Positions 1 to 7,352 of a stretch of 41,470 nucleotides of DNA are shown here, one piece after another. Source of the stretch: Gammaproteobacteria bacterium (GTDB taxonomy: Bacteria; Pseudomonadota; Gammaproteobacteria; Arenicellales; Arenicellaceae); NCBI GenBank assembly GCA_022447525.1, contig JAKVBA010000001.1, positions 1 through 41,470 on the forward strand, in the 5' to 3' direction. The notes under the pieces are model-generated. The model made no database searches. It saw nothing but the letters and a program-made list of their open reading frames with translations, and was not told where the DNA came from. How positions within the stretch are numbered: the first letter of the stretch is position 1; each line of letters opens with the position of its first letter. The translations under genes were made by a program, and so were the position numbers.

Positions 1-634
1 TGCCTGCCAATTCCAAACCTGTATTTGGGGATACAAGCTCGATGGTAGGCTCAATGCCATTCACATCATTGAGCCTAAACGCCCCCCAATCAGACACTGC
101 GCACTGAACGTAAACGCCACTCATTACGCCGGAAACTACCCCATAATTCCCAGGGGATTCACAGATATCATGTGCCCCTCGAGCTGTGTCGTCATCAGTA
201 TGAAAGACTAAAAATCGACTGTTTGAGTATTGTTGTGCTTGATCGTTTAAGTCATAACCAAAAGACTGACTTTGAGAAGCGCCAACATAGAATGCTATGA
301 ATGGGCCACTCCATGCGGGTGGTGCAGAAGAATTATCTGTTATTGGAAGATTCCATCCGACTTCAGCTAGTCTGTAAGCTTTTTGCGCAGTTTTAATTTG
401 GGTGTCAACTTCGCCGTATGGAATTTCCATTTCCAATCTTGGTAAGGTCGCCGAAGAATGAGTTGCTTCAAGAGTAAGCACCAGATTACCAGACGCAATC
501 GGGCCTTGAATCTCAGTATCTTGAACTATTGTTGCTTCGTTTGAAAATAGATTTCCACATGCGAACAAAGCTGTATAGCACACTGCCTTTTTAAAAACAG
601 AATCGAATAATGAAGTAGCCGTGTTTTTTTTCAT
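1..634 (-). CDS. Partial secreted protein of unknown function (N-terminal part)
   Basis: This reading frame has no stop and runs off the left edge; I translated 211 codons from the ATG at 634. The N-terminus starts MKKNTATS and is followed by a hydrophobic stretch ending ALFACGN near residue 26. This looks like an export signal, and the Cys with L at -3 and A at -1 could be an imperfect lipobox. The rest is soluble, rich in Ser, Thr, Asp and Gly, with Cys residues well apart (DICESPG, VQCAVSD), as expected for a periplasmic or surface protein with a disulfide. I do not recognise the family. It starts 577 bp beyond the end of the symporter gene and nothing shows that it belongs to the sugar locus. 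The coding call rests on the long open frame and the signal-like N-terminus. Confidence 0.7.
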   Translation of the reverse strand, partial: MKKNTATSLFDSVFKKAVCYTALFACGNLFSNEATIVQDTEIQGPIASGNLVLTLEATHSSATLPRLEMEIPYGEVDTQIKTAQKAYRLAEVGWNLPITDNSSAPPAWSGPFIAFYVGASQSQSFGYDLNDQAQQYSNSRFLVFHTDDDTARGAHDICESPGNYGVVSGVMSGVYVQCAVSDWGAFRLNDVNGIEPTIELVSPNTGLELAG

Positions 635-1211
635 AACCCCATAGCGCAAATTTAATGCGCCCAACAAAACTTGTTAATTAACGAGTCGTGCAGAAAAATT
701 TAAAAAATTGAACTCAACAGGTTGTCCTTAACGCAAAACAATCATAGGTCGGAACGGTGTGATTTTTGAGCCGAACCAGACATTAAAAGATTTTAATGCT
801 TTGGTCAACCTCAAGGTAAAGTACTAACAAATATTAGAAACCCAATTCAAAAAATAATGGTTACTTGATCAATACCGAGAAAACCACCTTTAATCGAGTG
901 CGTGATCTCACAATCAAATAGAACCAAATAGCGAGTCGAGAAATTTGCTAAGCATGAGGAGCACAAGTAAAAGTCTATATAAAGAGAGATTCTTTAATTG
1001 TGGCGGCTCAGCCTAGGTTAGCTACTTCATTTATTTTCACTAAGGTGACTACTGTCGATGCTAAATCAAATTTATTATCATCGGATAAGAATGTAATTTG
1101 GAACTATTTACGTAGCATGAAAGACTCGGTTCTGCAAAAACATCATTTTTTAGCTAGAGGGCCGTGCTCACTACTCACATACTACTTCCATAATAAGCAT
1201 CTAGAATCAAC
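635..1211. other. Intergenic region with no supported gene
   Basis: This 577-bp, AT-rich stretch lies upstream of the partial leftward gene and downstream of the symporter gene. It contains a short dyad (GCGCA, 7 bases, TGCGC at 644-660) just above the start of the partial gene and a GTTAATTAAC palindrome at 672-681. I see no convincing terminator after the symporter gene. A GTG-initiated frame at 1000-1215 has no ribosome binding site, overlaps the symporter stop and resembles nothing, so I do not call it. Confidence 0.5.
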
Positions 1212-2915
1212 TTAAAACAAACTCAATTTTCTTACCGACCAAATACTAAACAGAGCGTTTACTGCAAGGACGATTGTAGAAAGCATCCAGAACGTTGTCC
1301 CGATTCCATTGACAAGACCTATTGGTGAAAACACGAGGTAGACGATTACGATACATGAGAACAACGTTGAACTAGCAGCCCATGAATACTTCCATGGAGT
1401 TAAATCCACTTTAGCGTCTTCCTTAAAGTAATCGCCTTTTTTTCTAGGTTGGACAAAACCGAAGTAAAGCATTATCGCTACTTCTATAAGGAATAGAACA
1501 GCGTATAAATGAATAAAATGCAGGTTCACATCGAATACAAATTTGATGAGCCCATAGGCAATAACGTGAAAGATGATAGCTACTTTTGCACCAATTGCAG
1601 GCACTCGCTTGGTAAACAAACCAACCAACACAATCGTAATCACAGGAATGTTGTAGAACCCGGTAAAAATCCGGATTATTTGCCATAGACCTTCAGGCGC
1701 GTATTGCAGCAATGGCGCGACAACAAAAGAAAATAAAGCTATTACCACGCTTGCTATCTTTGCAACTTTGATGAGTTCTTGATCACCAATTACTTTTTTC
1801 TTTAAGGGCTGATAAACGTCTAATACAAACAACGTCGCTGCACTATTCAATAAGGAATTGAAAGAGCTAAAAACTGCACCGAGTAAAACCGCCAAAAAGA
1901 AGCCTGATAGGTACCAAGGTAATACATCTTTAACCAGTTGAGGATAGGCCAAATCAATACTTGGAAGCTTATCGCCCTCTACCCCGTATAGATGAAAAGC
2001 GATCACTCCGGGGACCATCATCATAAAAGGGACCAGTAACTTAAAATACCCTGACAACAAAACTCCCTTTTGACCCTCTTTAAGGTTCCGAGCTCCGAGA
2101 GTTCTTTGGATTACATACTGATTTGTGCCCCAGTAAAACAGATTCGCCAAAATCATACCGGTGAAAATAGTTCCAAATGGAACAGTATCGCTTGATGAAC
2201 CAATTGCGTTTAGTTTGTCAGTATTAGTGCTTGTTATCGTTACCACACCTTCAACAAAACTACCATCACCCAAAAGCATCAAGCCCAACGTTGGCACTAG
2301 AATTCCGATAATTAACAACCCTATTCCATTGATCGTATCTGACACCACTACGGCCTTGAGACCACCAAAAACCGCGTAGATAGCACCGACACTGCCAACA
2401 ATCAAAACCGTGACAATGATGGACGTTTCTTTAGCCAAATTGAGTAAACTAGGCACATCAAATAATTTCAATACGGCCAATGATCCTGAGTAAAGAACCG
2501 AAGGAATGGTTACCAAACCATAACCAAACATAAAAAGAATAACGGTAAGACGTCTTACGTCATCATCGTAACGATCTTTGAGAAAACCCGGTAGCGTGGT
2601 GAACGCGCCCGACAAATAGCGTGGCAAAAAAACTAACGCCATGACAATGGTCGCAAAACCCGCGGTTACTTCCCAAGCCATGGCCGTCATATTAAATCCA
2701 TAAGCTGACCCATTGAGGCCAATAAGCTGTTCGGCGGATAGATTGGTTAGTAGCATTGACCCCGCTATAAACGTTCCGGTCAGGCCTCTACCCGCTAAAA
2801 AGTAGCCGTCTTTATCGTCAACACTACCCTTGGTCTTTTGATAAGAAATCCAGCCAACCAATGCCATAAAAAAGATACAAGAGGCTAAGGTAAATAGAAT
2901 GTCGTTGGTCTCCAC
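1212..2915 (-). CDS. Sodium:solute symporter, vSGLT-like sugar transporter
   Basis: This is a 567-residue inner-membrane protein with about 14 hydrophobic segments, of the solute:sodium symporter (SLC5) family. It resembles Vibrio vSGLT: YFLAGR at 38-43, NLSAEQLIG at 58-66 and a YWGTNQY block at 261-267. The galactose-contacting residues I recall for vSGLT have counterparts here: Q63, E82, N258, Y261, W262 and K292. The substrate is therefore probably a hexose-like sugar or glycoside taken up with Na+. Translation starts at GTG 2915, with a strong AGAGGAG ribosome binding site about 6 bases upstream. The gene follows the GH31 gene by 132 bp in the same direction and is the likely uptake step of the locus. 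The exact substrate cannot be read from the sequence. Confidence 0.9.
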   Translation of the reverse strand: METNDILFTLASCIFFMALVGWISYQKTKGSVDDKDGYFLAGRGLTGTFIAGSMLLTNLSAEQLIGLNGSAYGFNMTAMAWEVTAGFATIVMALVFLPRYLSGAFTTLPGFLKDRYDDDVRRLTVILFMFGYGLVTIPSVLYSGSLAVLKLFDVPSLLNLAKETSIIVTVLIVGSVGAIYAVFGGLKAVVVSDTINGIGLLIIGILVPTLGLMLLGDGSFVEGVVTITSTNTDKLNAIGSSSDTVPFGTIFTGMILANLFYWGTNQYVIQRTLGARNLKEGQKGVLLSGYFKLLVPFMMMVPGVIAFHLYGVEGDKLPSIDLAYPQLVKDVLPWYLSGFFLAVLLGAVFSSFNSLLNSAATLFVLDVYQPLKKKVIGDQELIKVAKIASVVIALFSFVVAPLLQYAPEGLWQIIRIFTGFYNIPVITIVLVGLFTKRVPAIGAKVAIIFHVIAYGLIKFVFDVNLHFIHLYAVLFLIEVAIMLYFGFVQPRKKGDYFKEDAKVDLTPWKYSWAASSTLFSCIVIVYLVFSPIGLVNGIGTTFWMLSTIVLAVNALFSIWSVRKLSLF

Positions 2916-3047
2916 GGTTACTCCTCTGACTATATTATTGTTCTTATAAGTTTAGGCGCAACTAACGCTGCAAATAGACTTGATTAGTTCTGTCTTTGAA
3001 CACGTTGTTTGCATGGCATAAAGGCATCAATCGTCACTATGAGCAAC

Positions 3048-5204
3048 TTAAACGTCTATTATCTGCTCTGGGATGAATCTGTCTGCTTGATCTTTTGGAA
3101 GCTCTTTTGTTGATTCAACAATCGCATTAATCGGTAACTGGGCTCCCTTGCGAACAAATGCACAAATTTGATTCAATGCGAGTACCTCTGTGTATACGTC
3201 ACCTCCTTGGATAATATCGCAAGCTTTTAAGTAGTCGTTTTCGATCAAGGTGTTCTCACTTAAACGCACCCATTCACCTTTTGGTAGGTAATATTCGATG
3301 CATCCGTTTTTCTGAAAACAAGGAACTACTAATATATCCGAGCCAAACATAAACTGATTCTCAAACCCCCACGCCTGCTTCTGTTGAGGAAAGGCAAGGA
3401 CCATTGGACGCTGAACAGGGAGGCCAGATTGTGTGGCTTCGTACATCACATTTTGTAAATACGTTTGTAGTTGGTATCTCAGTTTTAAGGCGTCGTTTGC
3501 TGCTTTTTCGGCCTCTGGTGAGTATGACCATGGTTCTCTCTCACCTATTCCGTGCAAGCGATAATGAGCTGAGAAAACCGCCGCCTGGGCCCAACGAACA
3601 TACAGCGCATCATCACGGGTGTCTTTATAAAAACCGCCGATATCAGTTGCATAGAAAGGCGCTCCGGTGAGACCCCAAGACAGACCGCCTCGAATATTAC
3701 CCATCATGCCTTCCCAATCCGCCTGTGGATCACCACCCCATTGACTATTGAACCGTTGACTTCCTATCCATGCTGAGCGACTAAAAAGAAAAGGACCTGA
3801 TTTACAATATTTTTGAGCTGCTTGATAAACACAGCGATTGTATAAATGTGCGTAAACATTATGTAGAGCCATACCGGATTCGCCATTGGACGCAACCATG
3901 TTTTCGTCTTCAAGCTGCTCGCCAAAATCGGCTTTAATCATATCAACGCCCATTTCAAACAACTCTTGATGCGCTTCCAACCAAAAATCGTAAGCATCAG
4001 CATGAGTAAAATCCACGATTCCTGATCTTGGCAACTGTGTTAGTACCTGCCCAAAAGCTTGTTGATCCCAATCATATTCATAGGCAGTACCGCTACGTTT
4101 GTCCTTTAGTAGCCAACCTCTCTCTGCGAACATAGAAAACCAGTCGTGCTTTACGGAGATTAAAGGATATTCCCAGACACAAATCTTGAAATTCATCCGT
4201 TTTAATTCGTCGAGAACGGCTTTTGGATCAGGCCAACGGGTCTTATCCCATTCAAACGCAAACCGAGTATCGGTGTCTTGCCAAGCTCTGCCGTCAATTG
4301 TTATGGTATCGCACGGCATGTTTTTAGCGCGAACTTGTCGAGCAACCGCCAATAGCTCGTCTGGATCTTTATAATACGCCTTCGAGAGTATGGCTCCGCC
4401 ACTCCAAGAGGGCGGCATTGGCGCACGACCAGTTAGTTTTGTTACAGAGCGAATCATCGCCGCGCCTATATTTTTCTCTTGATCTGGTAACTCAAGAAAC
4501 AGGAATATGTCTAAATGCTGATCTTCGATTAAACAACAATAAGAGCGCTGTGACCAATTCGGACTGCCAACCGCATGAGTAACAATCGCAGGCGTATGCG
4601 CGAAAATACCCCACCCCTCTGGACTCCAGCAAAACGGAAAATTTTTATAGGAAATTTCGGCATTAACGCCCAGAGCATCACTGTTATAAGAGCGCAGTAG
4701 CTGACCTCTCTTATTTAACGGCCCCCATTTTTCCCCTAGACCGTAAACCGGCTCATTTGACTTCAGATCACAACAGAACAACCAGCCTTTATCGGTTTTA
4801 CTTAGCGGTGGAATTCTGTGTTTGCGTACAAAATGTCCATCTGTAGGGGATTGTGCTATTACCTCTGCGGTATTTGCCGAGCATGCTTTGAAGCTCAATG
4901 GAAAATAGCTGAGATCTATTCTGAAATCACCAGCATTGATTAAAGCTTGTTCATCACCTATTTCAGCCGATAGCTTCAATGGACGAATATGTTCAATCAA
5001 TAATCCGTAATCGTACTCGCGCTGGCTTTTTGTAAACAACCTTAAGCCATTTTCAAATACTTGCAGCACTAGTGTTCCATGTTCGGTATCTAATCTTAGA
5101 CTGTGTTCGTTCAGCAGCACAGGCTTTTCAGAAAGAACTAATGCATCAACCTCGCCCCAATCTGGTGCTTGTAAATAGTCGTGCCGCGACGATATAAAAT
5201 TCAT
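3048..5204 (-). CDS. Glycoside hydrolase family 31 alpha-glycosidase (YicI-like)
   Basis: This 718-residue protein has a beta-sandwich N-terminal part (to about 260), a TIM barrel (about 265-590) and C-terminal beta domains. The GH31 nucleophile is D426 in KADFGE and the acid/base is D492 in QWGGD; SYKNFPF at 185-191 and FEWD at 317-320 are also typical. It should hydrolyse an alpha-glycoside with retention. No signal peptide is visible, so it is probably cytoplasmic and acts after uptake. Overall it aligns best with alpha-xylosidase/alpha-glucosidase YicI. The sulfoquinovosidase residues of E. coli YihQ (Q262, Q288, R301, W304) appear to be replaced: the stretch after strand 2 reads DGRAWQDTDTRFAFEW. 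The start ATG lies 9 bp after the GntR stop, with no clear ribosome binding site, suggesting translational coupling. The substrate is unknown; xyloside, glucoside and a modified sugar all remain possible. Confidence 0.9.
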   Translation of the reverse strand: MNFISSRHDYLQAPDWGEVDALVLSEKPVLLNEHSLRLDTEHGTLVLQVFENGLRLFTKSQREYDYGLLIEHIRPLKLSAEIGDEQALINAGDFRIDLSYFPLSFKACSANTAEVIAQSPTDGHFVRKHRIPPLSKTDKGWLFCCDLKSNEPVYGLGEKWGPLNKRGQLLRSYNSDALGVNAEISYKNFPFCWSPEGWGIFAHTPAIVTHAVGSPNWSQRSYCCLIEDQHLDIFLFLELPDQEKNIGAAMIRSVTKLTGRAPMPPSWSGGAILSKAYYKDPDELLAVARQVRAKNMPCDTITIDGRAWQDTDTRFAFEWDKTRWPDPKAVLDELKRMNFKICVWEYPLISVKHDWFSMFAERGWLLKDKRSGTAYEYDWDQQAFGQVLTQLPRSGIVDFTHADAYDFWLEAHQELFEMGVDMIKADFGEQLEDENMVASNGESGMALHNVYAHLYNRCVYQAAQKYCKSGPFLFSRSAWIGSQRFNSQWGGDPQADWEGMMGNIRGGLSWGLTGAPFYATDIGGFYKDTRDDALYVRWAQAAVFSAHYRLHGIGEREPWSYSPEAEKAANDALKLRYQLQTYLQNVMYEATQSGLPVQRPMVLAFPQQKQAWGFENQFMFGSDILVVPCFQKNGCIEYYLPKGEWVRLSENTLIENDYLKACDIIQGGDVYTEVLALNQICAFVRKGAQLPINAIVESTKELPKDQADRFIPEQIIDV

Positions 5205-5213
5205 ATGTTTTAA

Positions 5214-5933
5214 TTATTTTAATGATACGGAATAGACGAATTTTTCGGTACTACAGTAGGCCTGACTCCACTCAACAACTCTCCCATCTATATTTATACT
5301 GCTTCTTTCGGTCATTAATGCGGCCTCCCCAGCATTTAATTCCAAATGATTCGCTACCTTCTCATCTAAAATTACTGCGTGTAATTCATCTCTCACTTCA
5401 ACAACAGAAATGCCGTATTTCGATTGATAATAACCGTACAAAGAATTAGGTATTTCGTCTACTTCATCTATGCCCGGGAAAATCGACAGCGGCTGTAGCA
5501 CCATCTCATAAATTGCCGGCCTACCCTTGATCGATCTAACCCTCACCATTTCAGCAACCATAAGGTTCTCTGTTAATCTCAACTTTTTCGCCTCTCGTGC
5601 GCTTGCCTGCCTTGAGGTTAGAGATACAACTTCGGTTTCGGGTATAACACTTTCCCCACCATGTTCCTTGTACCGAAAGAAGCGATACAAAGAATTCTCA
5701 TTATTATGCTCCGAAACGTATGTCCCCTTACCTTGCCTGCGCCGGAGAATATTTTCATCTACTAACTGGTTTAAGGCTTTACGAACAGTGCCTTGACTCA
5801 CTCCTAACTCATCAGCTAGGCCAAACTCACTGGGCAAAGAGTCTCCAGCTTTCCAGTAGCCCTCGCTAAGTCGTTTCACAATTTCGTCGTAGACCTGCTG
5901 GTACAAAGGCTGATATTTTGTTGATAAAGTCAT
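5214..5933 (-). CDS. GntR/HutC-family transcriptional regulator (UTRA domain)
   Basis: This 239-residue regulator has an N-terminal winged helix-turn-helix (about 8-75) with the GntR signatures SLPSEFGLADELGVSQGTVR and RRRQGKGTYV. A C-terminal UTRA ligand-binding domain (about 90-239) includes the usual REVRDELHA-like segment (VEVRDELHAV). HutC-type GntR proteins are usually repressors of sugar or amino-acid catabolism that release DNA when they bind a pathway metabolite, often a phosphosugar. It is the first gene of the leftward operon. A 412-bp control region separates it from the reductase/dioxygenase pair, so it probably represses both directions through the dyads there. A GAGGG just upstream of ATG 5933 could serve as the ribosome binding site. 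Confidence 0.92.
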   Translation of the reverse strand: MTLSTKYQPLYQQVYDEIVKRLSEGYWKAGDSLPSEFGLADELGVSQGTVRKALNQLVDENILRRRQGKGTYVSEHNNENSLYRFFRYKEHGGESVIPETEVVSLTSRQASAREAKKLRLTENLMVAEMVRVRSIKGRPAIYEMVLQPLSIFPGIDEVDEIPNSLYGYYQSKYGISVVEVRDELHAVILDEKVANHLELNAGEAALMTERSSINIDGRVVEWSQAYCSTEKFVYSVSLK

Positions 5934-6066
5934 TAAGGGCCCTCTATTACAATTTTTTCAAATGTTTTCAATATCTTAATTCACATTCCTAAGGTTGTGA
6001 AAGGAAAATGTACAAAGAACTGAAAGACTGCATGAAGTTATTGATTTTTTGGATTGCCATAAAGAC

Positions 6067-6094
6067 TTGAACTGTATCTTATATAAGATACAAT
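6067..6094 (+). promoter_or_regulatory. Predicted sigma70 promoter with operator in the spacer
   Basis: A TTGAAC (-35, 6067-6072) and a TACAAT (-10, 6089-6094) are separated by 16 bases. The 20-bp palindrome at 6073-6092 fills the spacer and enters the -10, so a bound repressor would exclude RNA polymerase. The promoter is read by eye from consensus only. Confidence 0.5.
6073..6092. promoter_or_regulatory. 20-bp perfect palindrome, candidate GntR operator
   Basis: TGTATCTTATATAAGATACA is a perfect 20-bp palindrome. Its GT...AC outer pattern and AT-rich centre suit HutC-type GntR operators. It lies between the regulator gene and the divergent reductase gene, inside a predicted promoter. I infer that the adjacent regulator binds it. 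Confidence 0.65.
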
Positions 6095-6168
6095 AATTCA
6101 AATTAAATGAAAACCCGCATCTAAAGTACCGTTAAAATGTCGAGGTATGCAGTGGGGTTTGACTACCT

Positions 6169-6184
6169 GTGTTGATATCAACAC
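6169..6184. promoter_or_regulatory. 16-bp perfect palindrome
   Basis: GTGTTGATATCAACAC is a perfect 16-bp palindrome, 76 bp downstream of the candidate operator. Its sequence differs from that site, so it may bind a second regulator or be a variant site for the same one. Confidence 0.45.
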
Positions 6185-6251
6185 GTGCCGTTTTAATGGT
6201 TAAAAATAGAAAAATGCTCTGATACAAATTATTATGCGAACCCCTGTCTAA

Positions 6252-6283
6252 GCCTACTATATGATTAGTTATCCATAGTAGGC
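6252..6283 (+). promoter_or_regulatory. Inverted repeat in the leader of the reductase mRNA
   Basis: GCCTACTAT at 6252-6260 and ATAGTAGGC at 6275-6283 form a perfect 9-bp stem with a 14-base loop. Outer TGTC and GACA could add 4 bp after a bulge. It lies 62 bp before the reductase start. No T-run follows, so it is not a terminator. It could be a leader hairpin or a spaced operator. Confidence 0.45.
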
Positions 6284-6345
6284 GACACTTGGATGAGCAA
6301 AATCATGGCTTCCTTAAGATTTACTAAAAGAAATAAGTTCAAAAA

Positions 6346-7314
6346 ATGACAAAAAAGAGTGATCGTAAAATTCCTTCTGTAGGTTTTGGCATGTGGAAAA
6401 TAGCAGAGGATGATTGCGCTGCTAGCGTATACAAAGCCATTAAGCTTGGTTATAGACATCTTGACAGCGCTAGCGACTATGGCAATGAAGTTCAGGTTGG
6501 AGAAGGTATAAAACACGCTATTGATGACGGCTTATGTAGGCGCGAAGACCTCTGGGTAACTTCTAAATTATGGAATACATATCATGCTAAAGAGCACGTT
6601 GGGCCCGCTCTGCAAAAAACACTGGACGATTTACAACTCGATTATCTTGATCTTTACCTAATCCATTTTCCAATCGCTCAACGTTACGTTGATTTTAAAG
6701 AACGCTATCCAGCTGGGTGGTTTTTCGACCCAGATGTTGACGAACCGAGAATGCATCTTGAAAAAGTCCCTTTGCATGAAACTTGGTCAGCAATGGAAGA
6801 ACAATATCAAAATGGTCTGACGCATCGGATTGGTGTCTGTAACTATAATACTGGCTTAATGCACGATTTGCTCTCTTACGCGAAAATCAAACCAGCCATG
6901 TTGCAAATAGAATCCCATCCATACCTCACTCAGGAAGCTTTACTAAGACTTTGCAAAATGAATGATATTGCAGTTACTGCCTTTTCTCCACTCGGTGCTC
7001 TCTCCTACCTAGAACTGGATATGGCGAACGAAACCGAAAGCGTCTTGGAACAACCAGTTGTTGTAGCAGCTGCTAAACGACTTGGAAAAACCCCCGCTCA
7101 GATCGTACTTCGCTGGGGTGTTCAGCGCGGAACAACAATTATTCCAAAGTCAACCAAAGAACATCGAATGATTGAAAACGCGGACCTTTTTAATTTTGAA
7201 TTATCAGAAAGGGAAATGACTGAGATCAGTGCATTAAATCAAAATAGACGCTTCAATGATCCTGGTGTTTTTTGCGAAGCTGCGTTCAACCGTTTTCATC
7301 CAATATACGACTAG
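6346..7314 (+). CDS. Aldo/keto reductase, xylose-reductase-like
   Basis: This is a 322-residue NAD(P)H-dependent TIM-barrel reductase. The AKR tetrad is visible as D40, Y45, K74 (TSKLW) and H107 (LIHFP). The C-terminal IIPKSTKEHR segment is the usual cofactor loop; its Lys and Arg suggest NADPH. A long loop, RYPAGWFFDP (about 120-129), recalls aldose/xylose reductases of the AKR2 group. It should reduce a sugar aldehyde or free aldose. With the dioxygenase 38 bp downstream it probably forms a two-gene operon, and it may reduce an aldehyde made by that enzyme. The start ATG at 6346 has no clear ribosome binding site; an 18-codon frame (6293-6349) ends on it as ATGA, so coupling is possible. 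Confidence 0.92.
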   Translation: MTKKSDRKIPSVGFGMWKIAEDDCAASVYKAIKLGYRHLDSASDYGNEVQVGEGIKHAIDDGLCRREDLWVTSKLWNTYHAKEHVGPALQKTLDDLQLDYLDLYLIHFPIAQRYVDFKERYPAGWFFDPDVDEPRMHLEKVPLHETWSAMEEQYQNGLTHRIGVCNYNTGLMHDLLSYAKIKPAMLQIESHPYLTQEALLRLCKMNDIAVTAFSPLGALSYLELDMANETESVLEQPVVVAAAKRLGKTPAQIVLRWGVQRGTTIIPKSTKEHRMIENADLFNFELSEREMTEISALNQNRRFNDPGVFCEAAFNRFHPIYD

Positions 7315-7352
7315 ACCGAAATGCAACTTAAGAGCGCGAACGAGGACTGACA

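Larger units (their letters stand above)
5934..6345. promoter_or_regulatory. Divergent control region of the sugar locus
   Basis: This 412-bp region separates the leftward GntR-GH31-symporter genes from the rightward reductase-dioxygenase genes. It contains three perfect inverted repeats (6073-6092, 6169-6184, and 6252-6260 with 6275-6283) and a predicted rightward promoter at 6067-6094. Two small frames are present: 6008-6070, with an AAGGAAA in front, and 6293-6349, which overlaps the reductase start as ATGA. Neither resembles a known peptide and both may be chance. If the 6067-6094 promoter is real, the reductase mRNA has a leader of roughly 245 bases. Confidence 0.7.

Noticed and set aside
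1000-1215. 71-codon rightward frame starting with GTG
   Set aside because: No ribosome binding site, overlaps the end of the symporter gene, and no recognisable protein features.
6008-6070. 20-codon frame (MYKELKDCMK...) with AAGGAAA upstream in the divergent control region
   Set aside because: Too short to support; ends just before the operator and resembles no known leader peptide. Kept only as a note in the control-region entry.
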